DNA of 64,000 nt, taken from the NCBI GenBank assembly GCA_012861695.1, contig JAAOOA010000060.1, positions 10,376,954-10,440,953 of the forward strand. The letters are read 5' to 3'. Source of the stretch: Trematomus loennbergii. Its lineage: Eukaryota; Chordata; Actinopteri; Perciformes; Nototheniidae. Below, one piece after another: positions 26,539-53,420 of this stretch. The notes beneath the pieces were generated by a model that was not told the DNA's origin, ran no database searches, and saw only the letters and a program-made list of their open reading frames with translations. The translations under genes and the position numbers were made by a program. The first letter of the stretch is position 1. Each line of letters starts with the position of its first letter.

Positions 26539-27115
26539 CAGAGATGGCAAAAGTACACACATCCTTTACTCTAGTAGAAGTACACATACTCGTGTTAAAA
26601 AATACTCTGGTAAAAGTAGAAGTACTGACTAAACTTCTTTACCCAAGTAAAAGTAAAGAAGTATGGGCTTCGAAGAAGTAAAAAGTAAAAAGTACCCATA
26701 ACTACCAACTGTTTTAAAGAGTGACTGACCTAATTTTATATTAATAGAACAATAATGTCATTGTTAGCTAATGAATGTTTTGATGCTGAACAACGGAAAA
26801 ATTACAAAGTTTTTATTGGTCCCTCTTCTTTAGAGAAGACCAGGAAATGATGGATACACGGATCGTGTTAAAATCAATAGGCACGCAATGACTCTAAATA
26901 ATAATGATCACGCCACTAAACACAGATCAAAACTAAAGTAACAAACCTGTTTTCAAAATGAAAGAAGTAGAAAATACAGGTATTTGTGTTAAAAAAGTAA
27001 GAAGTCAAAGTAAAAAGTCATCAGAAAAATAAGTAGTGGAGTAAAGTACTGATACCAGAAAAATGTACTTAAGTAAAGTAACAAAGTATTTGTACTCCAC
27101 TACTTCCCACCTCTG
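26539..27115. mobile_element. hAT-like MITE with perfect 8-bp duplication
   Basis: It begins CAGAGATGGCAAAAGTACAC and ends CTACTTCCCACCTCTG. Both flanks are GGTACTGC (26531-26538 and 27116-27123). The interior repeats AAGTA/AGAAGT words and has no transposase frame. Confidence 0.9.
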
Positions 27116-27659
27116 GGTACTGCTGACCTTTCAACACACAACCAATAAGATGACGTGGCTAAATGTAGCCACGCTAGCTAGCAGAGAATTTAACTAAAGA
27201 AACGACACTTGAATGGCTGTTTTCACCGCAAAGAGATTAGCTTATGTGAATGCAGCTTTAGCTAGCTCGCTGTGGCGTTTTCTTCTTCCTTAATAAATCA
27301 AGCTGCTCTTCGGGGCTTCCCAAAAATGTATCAAATTCAGTTGAAACAGTCATTTTGCGAGGGTTGACGTTAAAATAAAGTATTCACCACCTTTCAGTCT
27401 GCCGTAGTGACAGAACAGCAGAGCCCATGACGTTAGCACAAGTTAGCGAGCTAAGCAGCTCGGGATGCAAAATTGGTTTCAAATGGCTAACAGGACAAAA
27501 CAAATGTAACACGAGCTAAACAAACCAAGTGTAATGCCCTTTGCACAAATAATTTACAAATTAATGTAACAACTTGACAACACCAGACCAAATGTCAAAA
27601 AAGAAATACAAAATGGCAATATAGCATTTGAAGATCAATGATTGAGTTCTACTTTGATG

Positions 27660-28246
27660 ACACGTTGTCCGTTTCCCAGCGGGGTTTCCTCACTGCGATG
27701 TCAGTGTGTGTGCTTGTGGTTATTGCAGGAGTGTGTGAACATACTTTTCTGCTTGAGTGTCAGGTATGACCTGTTGCACCAAAACTTCACTGCAGCCCTC
27801 AGAAAGTCTGGATTCTGACGTTTCAACTCTGCTACCAGACTGAAGCACAAAAAAACACAACGCTCACATCAGTGTTACAAATAACAATAACAATACTAAT
27901 AAACTTCTTTTCAGATAGGATAAAAAGTAGTTTCACTGAAAGAAACTGGGGGAAAAGTCCATTGTCTTTTAAATAGAAGCTGAGTTAAATTTGTGTTAGT
28001 ATAACTACTCAAAGTGTGTGTGGATGTCACCACTCAAGCTTTGTTCACGGTAAGCATCCTGATGGCTAAAGAATATTCATCTCCGAAAACAACACTGGTA
28101 AAACTTAAAGCATTACAACAGCTCTCACCTGCATCACCCTGTGGTTCCTCTGGAAGTCTTCTTTGGAGTTTTGTCTTTTCTGTCAAAACAACAATCAACA
28201 ACTGTGGTTGGAACCACTTCATAGGCATTAAACTCTCACAGGACAT
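27660..28246 (-). pseudogene. Degenerate PDZ-region remnants of htra3-like gene
   Basis: Scraps only: SLAIRMLT followed by a donor-like GTGAAC near 28050, [12 protein letters not shown] near 27805-27840 after a TTCAG acceptor, then [10 protein letters not shown] in a second frame near 27770, and a possible VRRGN-like end near 27690. They appear in the right order for the HTRA3 PDZ domain, but frames and phases do not join. Confidence 0.5.
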
Positions 28247-31200
28247 AAAACTGAAACTATATTAGTACCTCTGTGCTGCTCAGCCTTTGACCTCTGACTT
28301 TTGCTGTGTTTGGGCTGTGACTCTGTGAGGAAGCGACTGATTCTGTCTGAGGGTATGGCAAAGGAGATCCCTGCTGTCACTTTCAGAGTGTTGATGCCTA
28401 TCACCTCACCGTCCTGAAAGCAACACAAACATTAACACAGTTCAAATTAGACTGGACTTTAGTGTTGGGTAAAAAAAAGGCTTAAATATCATTGCCATTA
28501 GTACAAATATTACCTAAAGAAAAATAGTTCATACAGGTTCAAACCAGAAATGTTGCCATAAACAGGCACTGATACAAAATAAAGCAATTATTCATGCAAA
28601 TGTTAGCATGGAATACAGTCTGATTCACGTCTTAAAAGAGGCTATTAAGCTTATTTTCAGGTTCATATTTATATTTTCTGCATCTACTTTGAAATGTTTA
28701 CATGCTTTTATGTTCAAAAAGCTCTTTAGATTTCTCATACTGCCTGTGCAGCAGCACCTCTTTTCACCCTCTGTCTGAAACCAGAGCCCAGTCTTTTCTG
28801 ATTGGTTGACTGGCCAGCTCTGTTGTAATTGGTCAACTGCTTAGAGATGTCCCGACCCTATTTAATGATGTCACTATGAGGTAAACACTACAATGTATAC
28901 GTTTCAGGCAGGGGGGGAGTGTGTGGCAGAGAAACCAAAAAGCATAATAGGGCCTCTTTCATCATTCAATTAAATTATTTTATCCTTTTCTTCATGCAAC
29001 AAGTTTGTATTTGTTATTTGAAGTGCAGATATTTAAAAACAAAAAGTTAATTTTAATAATATAGATCAAAACTAAAACTCACTAAATCTCCAAGCTTACA
29101 GTCCAGAAGGCAAATAAAAAACATATTTATTCACCTTGTATTGTGCCTTACTTAAAGGTGGAGTAGGTAATTTTGGAGAAACCAGCTCGAGTGCGCAAGA
29201 ATTTGAAAATACACAACCGGAGAAAATCTGCCACTTCCTTACAGAGCCCCTCCTCCAACACACACGAACGCGCACATGACCAATGAGGGCACGAGATAAG
29301 TTTGTGCACAGATGGAAGGCTGACAGGCAGGTAGGCCATCCAGTTATTTTAGCCGGGCCGGCTAAAATGATTGGTCGTGCTTTTTACAGTACTACGGCTT
29401 CCACAGATGACATTTTTTTATGGATTTTTTGTCAAAGCACTTTCATTCAGATATTCATTGCTATCGGGATGTTAAGAGCATTCCATGGAATATAACAAAA
29501 AGTGTATCTCGAGCCGGTTTCTCAAACTTACCTACCCCACCTTTAAATGGATCATAAGTACATGGTGTATGGAATTGATCTTCTGCAATCCGGTTCAAAT
29601 CACACAGATTTATATTTATAGATGTCAGTTTTAGAGGCCCGAAAAAGGGCAAAATGCGGCCGTCATCAGACTGTTTTTAGTCTTGTTAATAACTAGAGGC
29701 CCCGAACTGCTGTGTAAAAGGAGGAAGGTGTCGGCAGTCAATGAAGGTATAAAACAGTCAATACAATTGTTCTGTGAATTTCAGCAACCACGAGTGGCCC
29801 TTGAGCGTACAATCATAAATGTGAGCTAAAAATATTAGGCTGATCATAACACTACTCACCAAGTTAACAAGAGGTCCTCCAGAATTTCCATACTTCTCCC
29901 AGAAAAGATGAAACAATAACATTGATATTTTAAGAAATATGCAAACAACCAACATCGTTATGCAACAAAAAACCTCATGTGCTGAGGTGTGTGCTGTGCT
30001 CACATTAATAATGGCGTCGGTCTGAATGTAGTCCATGTCTGAGTCCTTGATGCCCAGCTCCTTTCCGTCTCTCTGGGCGGTGCTGACGATGCCGGTGGTG
30101 ACGGTGTTCTGCAGGGCGAAGGGGCTGCCAATAGCAACCACAAACTCCCCTGGCCTCAGACCAGCTGAACAGCCCAGAGACAGCACAGGGAGCTTCTTCT
30201 GCTCCCATGTGGGATCAAACATACCAGCACAGAACAAACAGGCGCGACGAATGAAAACATTGAAATGTATTGAAAATAAATGTGGAATAGAGACATACTG
30301 GGAAAGAAATTAAGAAAAAGTGTAATGAAAACAAAACTGTCTTAGTATTTGAGATGTGGGTGTGAGAATACACACATTGGCGCGGTGTCTCTGAGTCACA
30401 GAGCGGGTGTTTAGGAAAGTATCTGGCTAAGAATATCTAGCAGAAAGCTGTCAAGGACACGTGTCAGGATGTGGGTTATTGTGCAGTAGTTCAGAATGTT
30501 TTTGTACTATAACATACTTTGATTTGGATGAAGAGAGAAGGGTGGAGAATGTTATGAGGATATGGTCTAGACTTAATGTGCCTGTGCTGAGTTTGTATGC
30601 TCTCACCTGGGGATTGACCTTGATGGTGGCGATGTCTGCCTTCCTGTCTACATGTCTGACCACAGCCTCGTATGCGTCACCGTCGTGGAGCTGCACGCGC
30701 AGCTGCACATGCAGCTGGGGCCGCCCTGTTACCGTGGCAATGGCATCCGTGGTCACCACATGAGCGTTGGTCACAATCACCTGAGGGGGTCATGATGAAA
30801 CCAGAGCCGCTGGAGAGACGCACGTGGTGACTAAACAGGGGGTGTCTGGAGACGGCAGAGAGTGAGGCTTACATTTGTAACACATCTTATATTGGGTGCA
30901 GGTTGTGTTATGTTTCTATTGACAAGATGCGTGAAGGCTACCCAAATAATTATATTTATAATTTAAAAGGTTATGTATTATAACAAATGCCACACCTTAT
31001 GAACATTTCAATGTGGACAACAGCTGGTGCTATTTTCTCCACCACGTCAGCGATGAAGTTGAACTTGTAGCGAGGGCTGCTGGGATGGATTGAGAAGCGA
31101 CCTGTATTGGCATGAAGAACAAACTCCATTAATAATACACACACAAACACACAACCGATAGTTACTGTAGGATTAAATTACAATTTGAGACAGGCAATGC

Positions 31201-32229
31201 CACTAAAATTCTAAAGTATTTATTATCTATCTAGTAAAATATACACTATTAAATGGATTTAATATTTTTCACATGAAACATTCACCAGCACTGCACTGTA
31301 TAGTAGTGACGTTTTGAATATTTTACACAATAAATATTCATAAAGATATGCAAAAATAAATGATTTTGTGGTGGTAAAACAAACAGGAGACCATTAATGT
31401 GTGAAGGGATTGTGGTAGCACTGTATAGCAGGGGATTTTTTCAAATAACCCACCAAAACTATATGAAAAAAATATGTTTAAAATAAATGTTATGTACAAC
31501 CAATAGGAGACCACTTATGTGTGAATTGAGTTTGGTAGCACTTTGCTGTATGATAGGACCGTGTTTGGCTTGTTGTTTTATGAAAATTAGGTTTTAGCGT
31601 GTTGTTTACCTTACTACAGATGTTAGGAGACGTCGTAACTATCACAGCGTGTGCTATGCAAAATAACCATCAGAATGCCGTTTAAGCACATATCACAACA
31701 GAAAGATGTACTCAATTAAAGATGTTTTATACATTTGGATGATCATCATTTACCCATCCCCCAAAATGTGCGCACTGCAAGCTGTCCTACCTGTGGATGA
31801 GGGTACGCAGGGTCCTTTATGCGCCTGGCTGACTGCAGGTCTCCCCTTCTGCTCAGCTTTGCGGCTGGCCACTCTCTTCTTACACACATTCCCGTACGTT
31901 TTCCCGTCGCTCCCGCACACTTCATGCTCCATCTTACACCGGCAGACCCCCTTGGAGCCTCGCCGCTTCCCCGCAGCGAGCAGCTTGCACTCCAGGCCAT
32001 CCCCGCAGGGCAGGTCGCTCTTTCGGCCGCAGGGGTCTCCTTCGCGGGGGGAGCACACCATGCAGCAGTTACATCTGTCCGGGACATACCCGCCGGACGG
32101 ACAGCTGGGGCTCGGACACGAGCTCACCTCGCAGCGGGACGCGCACTTTTCTGGATGCACAGCTCCGGTGAAGTCGTGCGTAAAAAGAAATGCAGCTACG
32201 AGTAAAAGTAACTGCATTGTGATAGACAT
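27660..32229 (-). CDS. htra3: HTRA3-like secreted serine protease, 3' part degraded
   Basis: Minus strand; clear exons 31791-32229, 30996-31101, 30607-30845, 30004-30198, 29860-29892 and 28269-28413. The product would be a secreted trypsin-like protease of the HtrA family, which cleaves extracellular matrix and binds TGF-beta-class ligands. Seen in order: a signal peptide ([12 protein letters not shown]), an IGFBP-type Cys-rich domain, a Kazal-like domain ([13 protein letters not shown]), and the protease with its triad: His in TNAHVV, Asp in KADIATIKV, Ser in GNSGGP. The segment between TNAHVV and the YEA motif has the length seen in HTRA3 rather than HTRA1, hence the symbol. A frame shift sits at about 30779-30787 (net one extra or two missing bases). 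Downstream of 28269 only scraps of the linker and PDZ domain are visible (SLAIRMLT near 28055, [12 protein letters not shown] near 27835, then [10 protein letters not shown] in another frame). Either the 3' end is decaying or the assembly has several indels. Confidence 0.8.
28269..28413 (-). CDS. htra3: htra3-like exon 6
   Basis: It encodes [32 protein letters not shown], and a basic, Ser/Lys-rich linker. It ends at a GTACTA donor. The following linker exon is not certain. Confidence 0.9.
28632..28959 (+). mobile_element. TTAA-flanked MITE, 'GCATAATAGG' family, copy 3
   Basis: From TTAAAAGAGGCTATTAAGC to AAGCATAATAGGGCCTCTTT, with the internal GATTGGTTGAC and GTTTCAGGCAGG words. The right-hand TTAA is eroded. 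It lies in an htra3 intron. Confidence 0.65.
29152..29546 (+). mobile_element. TTAA-flanked MITE, 'AGGTGGGGTAGGTAA' family, copy 2
   Basis: TTAAAGGTGGAGTAGGTAAT to CCTACCCCACCTTTAA. The central palindrome ATTTTAGCCGG-G-CCGGCTAAAAT is at 29346-29368. It lies in the htra3 intron upstream of exon 6. Its sequence is very close to copy 4 at 49493. Confidence 0.9.
29860..29892 (-). CDS. htra3: htra3-like exon 5 (33 bp, catalytic Ser)
   Basis: An 11-codon exon, [11 protein letters not shown], holding the catalytic serine. Clean acceptor (AG) and donor (GTGAG). Confidence 0.92.
30004..30198 (-). CDS. htra3: htra3-like exon 4
   Basis: 65 codons: [45 protein letters not shown] and [14 protein letters not shown]. 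It is the best-conserved protease core segment and is intact. Confidence 0.94.
30607..30845 (-). CDS. htra3: htra3-like exon 3 (catalytic His and Asp), frame-shifted
   Basis: It reads [20 protein letters not shown], then shifts frame and continues [11 protein letters not shown] and [16 protein letters not shown]. The shift lies at about 30779-30787, in the turn just before the catalytic His. Both halves match the family well. Confidence 0.85.
30996..31101 (-). CDS. htra3: htra3-like exon 2 (start of protease domain)
   Basis: A 106-bp exon encoding [20 protein letters not shown] and [10 protein letters not shown], the conserved entry of the HtrA protease domain. Phases fit exons 1 and 3. Confidence 0.9.
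31380..31560. repeat. Diverged direct repeat, about 118-bp spacing
   Basis: 'aggagaccattaatgtgtgaa ... ggtagcactgta' near 31387-31425 recurs as 'aggagaccacttatgtgtgaa ... ggtagcactttgctgta' near 31505-31550. It is an old local duplication inside an htra3 intron. Confidence 0.55.
31791..32229 (-). CDS. htra3: htra3-like exon 1 (signal, IGFBP, Kazal)
   Basis: ATG at 32227-32229; an internal second Met follows three codons later. It encodes a hydrophobic leader, then [16 protein letters not shown] and DRCNCCMVC of the IGFBP domain, GDGLECK, and the Kazal segment. It ends in a split Gly codon at a GTAGGA donor. The 233-codon plus-strand frame over this region is its antisense shadow. Confidence 0.92.
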
Positions 32230-32660
32230 GACACAAAGTTATGGTGGATATTTTGGATTGTTTAATATCTCTTTCTTAAGGATTTTCTGTGTTTGGACCC
32301 GATGGCTACTTCCACAGATCGACTGGGCTCGTGTCCTCAGCTCTCTGGAAGTTTTACTCCGGACATTAGTCATCAGGGCCTGCCTGCATATTCTGACAAC
32401 CTGGTGACTGTACATCACTTAGTTGGAGGCCACTCACTACATGTAGCTGATAATGCACGCCATCCAGTGGAAATAAAACGCACACACCATATAAAAGCAG
32501 CCTATTCCTCCAGTACAGAGAGTAAGTGCATGTACTCAAATACTGGACATAATTAAGAAACACGTTTGATGCTTCTATTTTATTATGATCTTCTTATCTA
32601 ACTACATACTTCTTCTCTGAAATATTGTACATGAATCAATTTTTCACGCTGTCTCCTCTG

Positions 32661-33653
32661 CAGTGGCGGTTCTAGACCTGTTTGACTGGGGGGGGCAGGC
32701 TGGGGCCAGTTATTTTCTGAGGGGGGCCCAATAAATGCAGGACGAAAAAGACAAAGACAGTATGAAGTAATTGCGCATAAGAAAACAAAGCAATACAGTT
32801 ATTGGTATTTGTTTCATCACACATATTTATTTCAGATACTTATAGTTACAGTTTTTACGCTCTAATGCAGGGGTCTCCAACCTTTTTTAGGATGAGAGCT
32901 ACTTGCAAAAAATAAAACAAGTCGTGAGCTACTTTTACTCCTCTTTTTTTTTGTTTTTTGCAGTGTATATATTTAGTACATTTTAACATTATTATATGCT
33001 TACCTTTAACCTTTGTGTGCTGTTTGGGTCTGTGGGACCCCTTTTCAGTGTTTACTAAAAGACAATGTAGGCTATTTAATTATTTGAACCTGCTTTTTTT
33101 GTGGGTGGAACTCACCTCCTCTAGGGGGGTCCGGGGGCATGCACCCCCGGGAAGATTTTTTTTAAATGTTGAAGTGAAATGCATCAATCTGGAGCACTTT
33201 GAGCACAACATGAATTTATGGAAACAGCTCTCAACACTCATATGAAAGGGAGCTGTATACTTTTCAATGATCCAAACATCTTTAGAATATGATCACAACC
33301 AATAACAAATCATTTAAACTAGTTTATTCTTATCTTATGTTACCAGTTAGCATTCTTTCTTTTTATTTATGCATATTTTACTAATCACTCCCCCTTTAAA
33401 CTGTTTTTTTTTTTTTTTACTGTCCTATAGTACACATTGGAATGATTTCTTACTTTATTTTTTACAACTATATGAAATAGATAAAGGTGTGCTCTCTCTA
33501 ATGGGTCCGACTAGAATTACAAATATCGTTAGTTCCGCCTATTCTGTCAGCCAAGAAATCGTTTAATCACTTCTTTTTTTTCTTTTTTCATTTTCAGGGG
33601 GGCCACAGGGGGGGTCACACACTGACTTTGGACCCCCCCTAGAACCGCCCCTG
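32661..33653. mobile_element. hAT-like element with 8-bp duplication, carrying nested repeat sequence
   Basis: It begins CAGTGGCGGTTCTAGACC and ends CTAGAACCGCCCCTG. Both flanks are CTCCTCTG (32653-32660 and 33654-33661). Poly-G blocks (GGGGGGGC at left, GGACCCCCCC at right) lie just inside each end. Inside, 'caggggtctccaacctttttt' at about 32868 is the start of a different hAT-like repeat, and 'gggggtccgggggcatgcacccccgggaag' near 33124 is another repeat word. No transposase frame was found. Confidence 0.82.
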
Positions 33654-33799
33654 CTCCTCTGCCAAACGCACATGACAATCTGCTGCAGCATACCTGGACA
33701 CAACACCGGTCACTGATAGTAACTCTTCTTCACTGCAACAGACACACCCCATCCTGCTCACTGACGCCACCCCACAAAAAAACCTTCTCTTCATAACGA

Positions 33800-34770
33800 T
33801 GTTTCACACACTGTTTACCCGGTTATCCATGCTTCTTCTCTGATGGACATGATGAGGAGCCAGGGAACTCAAAGCCTATACAACTCCCTATCCCTGTGCT
33901 CAGAAGCATCAACAAAAGGTACCCGTCCTGCCCTCTACGTACAAGAAACAGTGCACACCTGATAACTGTCGCCATTACACCCCTCTCAGTTCAAGAGAAC
34001 GTAGTGCACTTGGCTGTTTTAAATGTCAGGTCCTTGTCAGGCAAGTCACTTTTAATTAATGATTGAATTAACAATTATAGCCTTAACTTCATGTTTTTAA
34101 CAGAAACCTGGCTAGACGAGAACAACAGTGGGGCTGTTCTCATTGAAACAGACAATTTTTTTGGTGAATACAGAGCACACAGAAAAGGAGGAGGTGTTGC
34201 TATTATATTTAATAATGCTTTTCAATGCAAGAAAAATATCAATCTAATCATTTCCCTCTTTTGAATACCTAGCCGTTCAATGTAATTCCTTCTGTCGAGC
34301 ACTGTTTATAACTATCTACAGGCCACCAAAATATTCTGCCAATTTTGTGATGATTTGTCTGAACTATTGTCGATTATTTGCATAGATTTTGACTGTATAT
34401 ACTCATGGTTGGTGACTTCAACATTCATGTTGACAACCCCAAGGACAGTAGAACTATCGATTTAATAATATTCCAGTAAACCTGAGGTCTTCACCAACGC
34501 TGAGTTCTTTTAAGTCGAGGCTAAAAACACTACTTTTTAGAGCTGCTTACCCAGAAGCCTTTTAACTTGTTTTACCACCTACCGTATTTTTCAATGTCGT
34601 TTTTAAACTATTTTGTATCTCATTAATGCATTGTTTTTATGAATCTGTTATTCTATTGTGTTTATTTATTGTGTTCCTCTCTGTTGTCTTATTATGTGTT
34701 AATGATGTGTTAAAGCACTTTGAATTGCCTCTGCGTCTGAAATGTGCTATGTAAATAAATGTACCATACC
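33800..34770 (+). mobile_element. LINE fragment: endonuclease part joined to a 3' tail
   Basis: From about 34020 the plus strand reads, with frame breaks, VLNVRSLSGKS, LNFMFLTETWLDEN, RKGGGVAIIF, FITIYRPPKYS and VGDFNIHVDNP, which are the conserved blocks of the apurinic-type endonuclease of L2/CR1-like LINEs. At about 34465 it passes directly into 3'-end sequence ('ctgaggtcttcaccaacgc', then 'cactttgaattgcctctgcg' and 'atgtgctatgtaaataaatg'). The whole reverse transcriptase is missing, so this is an internally deleted copy. Confidence 0.7.
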
Positions 34771-34895
34771 TTACATGCTGAAATATCTGAATCATTGACT
34801 TGAATTAAATGTTTGATGTCAGCAGAGTTCACATAACTGTATTAGGTTAGTTGAAAGCTATAATATCAAGTTTAGAAACAAATATTAGGTTCAAC

Positions 34896-35267
34896 TTAAA
34901 GGTGGGGTAGGTAATTTTGGAGAAACCAGCTCGAGTGCGCTAGAATTTGAAAATACACAACCGGTAAAAATCTGCCACTTCCTTACAGAGCCCCTCCTCC
35001 AACACACACGAACGCGCACATGACCAATGAGGGCACGAGATAAGTTTGTGCACACATGGAAGGCTGACAGGCAGGTAGGCCATCCAGTTATTTTAGCCGG
35101 GCCGGCTAAAATGATTGGTCCGGCTTCCACAGATGACATTTTTGAATGGATTTTTTGTCAAAGCATTTAAGATATTCATTGCTATCGGGATGTTAAGAGC
35201 ATTCCATGGAATATAACAAAAAGTGTATCTCGAGCCGGTTTCTCAAATGTACCTACCCCACCTTTAA
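34896..35267 (+). mobile_element. TTAA-flanked MITE, 'AGGTGGGGTAGGTAA' family, copy 3
   Basis: TTAAAGGTGGGGTAGGTAAT to ACCTACCCCACCTTTAA; central palindrome at 35090-35112. It lacks the 'cgtgctttttacagtacta' segment present in copies 2 and 4, so it is shorter. Confidence 0.9.
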
Positions 35268-37504
35268 TATTATTGCTTTTAACTAACCTAATACAGTTAT
35301 GTGAAACTAGTTGAGATAATACATTTAATTAAAATGAACATTTCCGTTTTTTCAGTGCAGACTACAGTTTAACTGTTTTAGTATCCTTGCGGCAAGCACT
35401 TCTCATATATTTTATTGCTGCTTATGTCGCAGTACAAATCAAAATATAGATAGGCCTAAACAAATTCCCAAAGACATACAAGTGCATGAGCCATTTGCTT
35501 AAAATATGACTGATGAAACATGCAGTGTGCATCGGAAAACAGCTTCTAACATGATTGTAATATTAGTCATTGTTTTTAGAGAAAGTGTTACGTCAATTTG
35601 AGAGTGGTAGTGATATTGCATTTTTAATTTAAGAGATGCACCTTTCTATCCACATGGTGGCAGTATTAAGCCACGTGTGCTCTTTCTTTTTTTGTACTTC
35701 TGAAACACACACTAATCGTATTGTAACATGTTTTCATATCTTATTTCTTCTCCAAATGCTTTGCCTCAGTCCATATGAGTGTGTGGTGACACTTTTCAAC
35801 TACCTCCGGCATACTGGGGAGGGAGCATGTGGGTGTTTGCTAGTGCATGTGTTTCATATATTTATATACATTTAATTGACAGCGGTTAAATTATGAATGT
35901 GTTTGTGCTCAGGTGATAACATTTGATCATCAATGCCTCCATTAAAATTAAATGTTCTAACCTGCAACCTGATCTTTAATTTATTGACCTAAATACTTAG
36001 TTAGATCTAGTATTTTAATTAAATGTTATGCTTCTTTATTTTGTCCATACTCCTACTTTAGGTTTTAAATCTGGGACTTTTTAATGCTCTTCCACTTTAA
36101 AGTCTGATATACTGTATATTTGATTAGTCATTTTCTTAGTTGTTTTTCTTGTAAACATTTCCCTTCTTTCCCCCCCCCTAAGTGTGGTATCAGTACTTTT
36201 ACTTCAGGAAATGATCTGAATACTTCACTGTCGAAGTCACAGCTACAATTTGATGGTGTCGGTTGAAGGTTTTTAGTAACATTATTGTCCACAAGGTCAT
36301 TGATTTAACTGTAATAATAAAGGGAACAGTCTGGTTGGTTTGCATTGGAGTTATTAATAGCTCACTTTGAGCTAATACTCCCGTCATCATTAATCATTAA
36401 GGTTCAATGCTCCTGGCGTGGGAGTGGAAACTGTCTTTGCTGAACACACCTTGGTCGACAATGTTTTAAGACGTCACACAAGACTCAAATTCCCCACATT
36501 TTTATTTTTCACCTGTTAAATATACCACTTTTCTTATACAATCATTGAGTTGGAAAAGAAATTTCAGCCTCGAGCATGTTGGAAATATTGTCCTCTGTTT
36601 AGTTTCTTCTCTTCATATAACGTATCATAAAGGGCAGGAAAGAGGTGCTGCGCCTTATAAGGAGCAATTAAATATATGTCAAACAACAAATACATTCATT
36701 TTTACGAAAAAAAAAAAAAAGTATATTTTTGACAGCATTCACTCGTATTGAAATGTTCAGGAGCAATAATCTATATAGAAAACGTAAACAGATTACATTC
36801 AAGCAATGTTGTTTTTTTACTAAGTCCTCCTTCCCCAAAGTCTATATTCAAGTTTCAACGATATTCATTTTCTTGAGGCTTTTAAATACTCCGTCCACAC
36901 ACAGATTTTGGCAGTAGTGAGAGTTGAAGACACTAGGTTTGCGTTAGATGCAGATTTGAAAAACTAACACTGGGTAAAAACAGTGCTTTGACCCAGTGCT
37001 GCTGAACAAGTCAAACACTTCCAGCAGTGCAAGTGTATCTATATTTATTAAGTAATCCTACAAGGCAAAGCAAACAGTTTGGGTGTTTATCCCATACCAG
37101 GAACAAACTGTTCCAAATTCTAAAAAAATCACTTTCGATCCCCAAACATACTGAACCACAAATCTGTCAAGTACTTCTTCTTTGGCCATTAGCCCACTGA
37201 GAGACCTTGCAAAAGACTTCCGTAGGTACTTTAGGTGGGTAAAAAAATAATCTTTCTGCCTGCTAACAATAAACAAAGCCCACCTCTGTGGAAAATCCGA
37301 TTATCCAATCAAGTCACCATGGTAACAACAAACAGCCCCAAGGTCTTTTGCAGACACTGGTGTGCCTCTTCACAATTTGAGGAATGTGTCTCCATCTTAC
37401 TTCCTACCACCCAAAATATGAGTGCCATATTCTTCTTCCTCCCTTCAGGAAAGAAAAATAAAGAGCTGTAGCAAAAGTCTTCCCTCCGCTGCCCTCCCCC
37501 CCCT

Positions 37505-53175
<15,671 letters not shown>

Positions 53176-53420
53176 TGTTGCTCAATACATACAATAAATG
53201 TACATTTAATTACACTGGCTTCCCTTTCAGCTGTCAGCCGTCCATTTTAAAGAGACTCCCTTCTTTCCGCGAGTATATAAACCTTAAATAAATATCCAAA
53301 AACAGCAGTCCTCGCTCACCGATGATATGTCCACATAATCCTTCAAGAACAGTCTGCGCCGCTTCCTAGTTGGTACACTGCGCATGCGCCCCACAAAGAA
53401 CAGCGTTGGCCAAAGGTTGC
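53176..53420 (-). promoter_or_regulatory. Presumed pi4k2b promoter with an NRF1-like site
   Basis: About 205-215 bp upstream of the ATG lies TGCGCATGCGCC (53379-53390), a near-perfect NRF1 consensus, next to an ETS-like word (AGGAAGCGG on the minus strand, near 53360). The region is more CpG-rich than its surroundings and lacks a TATA box, as expected for a housekeeping gene. Inference from motifs only. Confidence 0.5.

Larger units (their letters stand above)
32230..37504. other. Intergenic region between htra3-like and pi4k2b (tail to head)
   Basis: It holds the presumed htra3 upstream region, the hAT-like element at 32661, the LINE fragment at 33800 and the TTAA element at 34896, listed separately. 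From 35268 to 37504 I see only AT-rich unique sequence; the part just below 37504 is probably the pi4k2b 3' untranslated region. Confidence 0.5.

Noticed and set aside
31706..32407. 233-codon plus-strand open frame
   Set aside because: It is the antisense shadow of htra3 exon 1, whose minus-strand reading has signal peptide, IGFBP and Kazal motifs.
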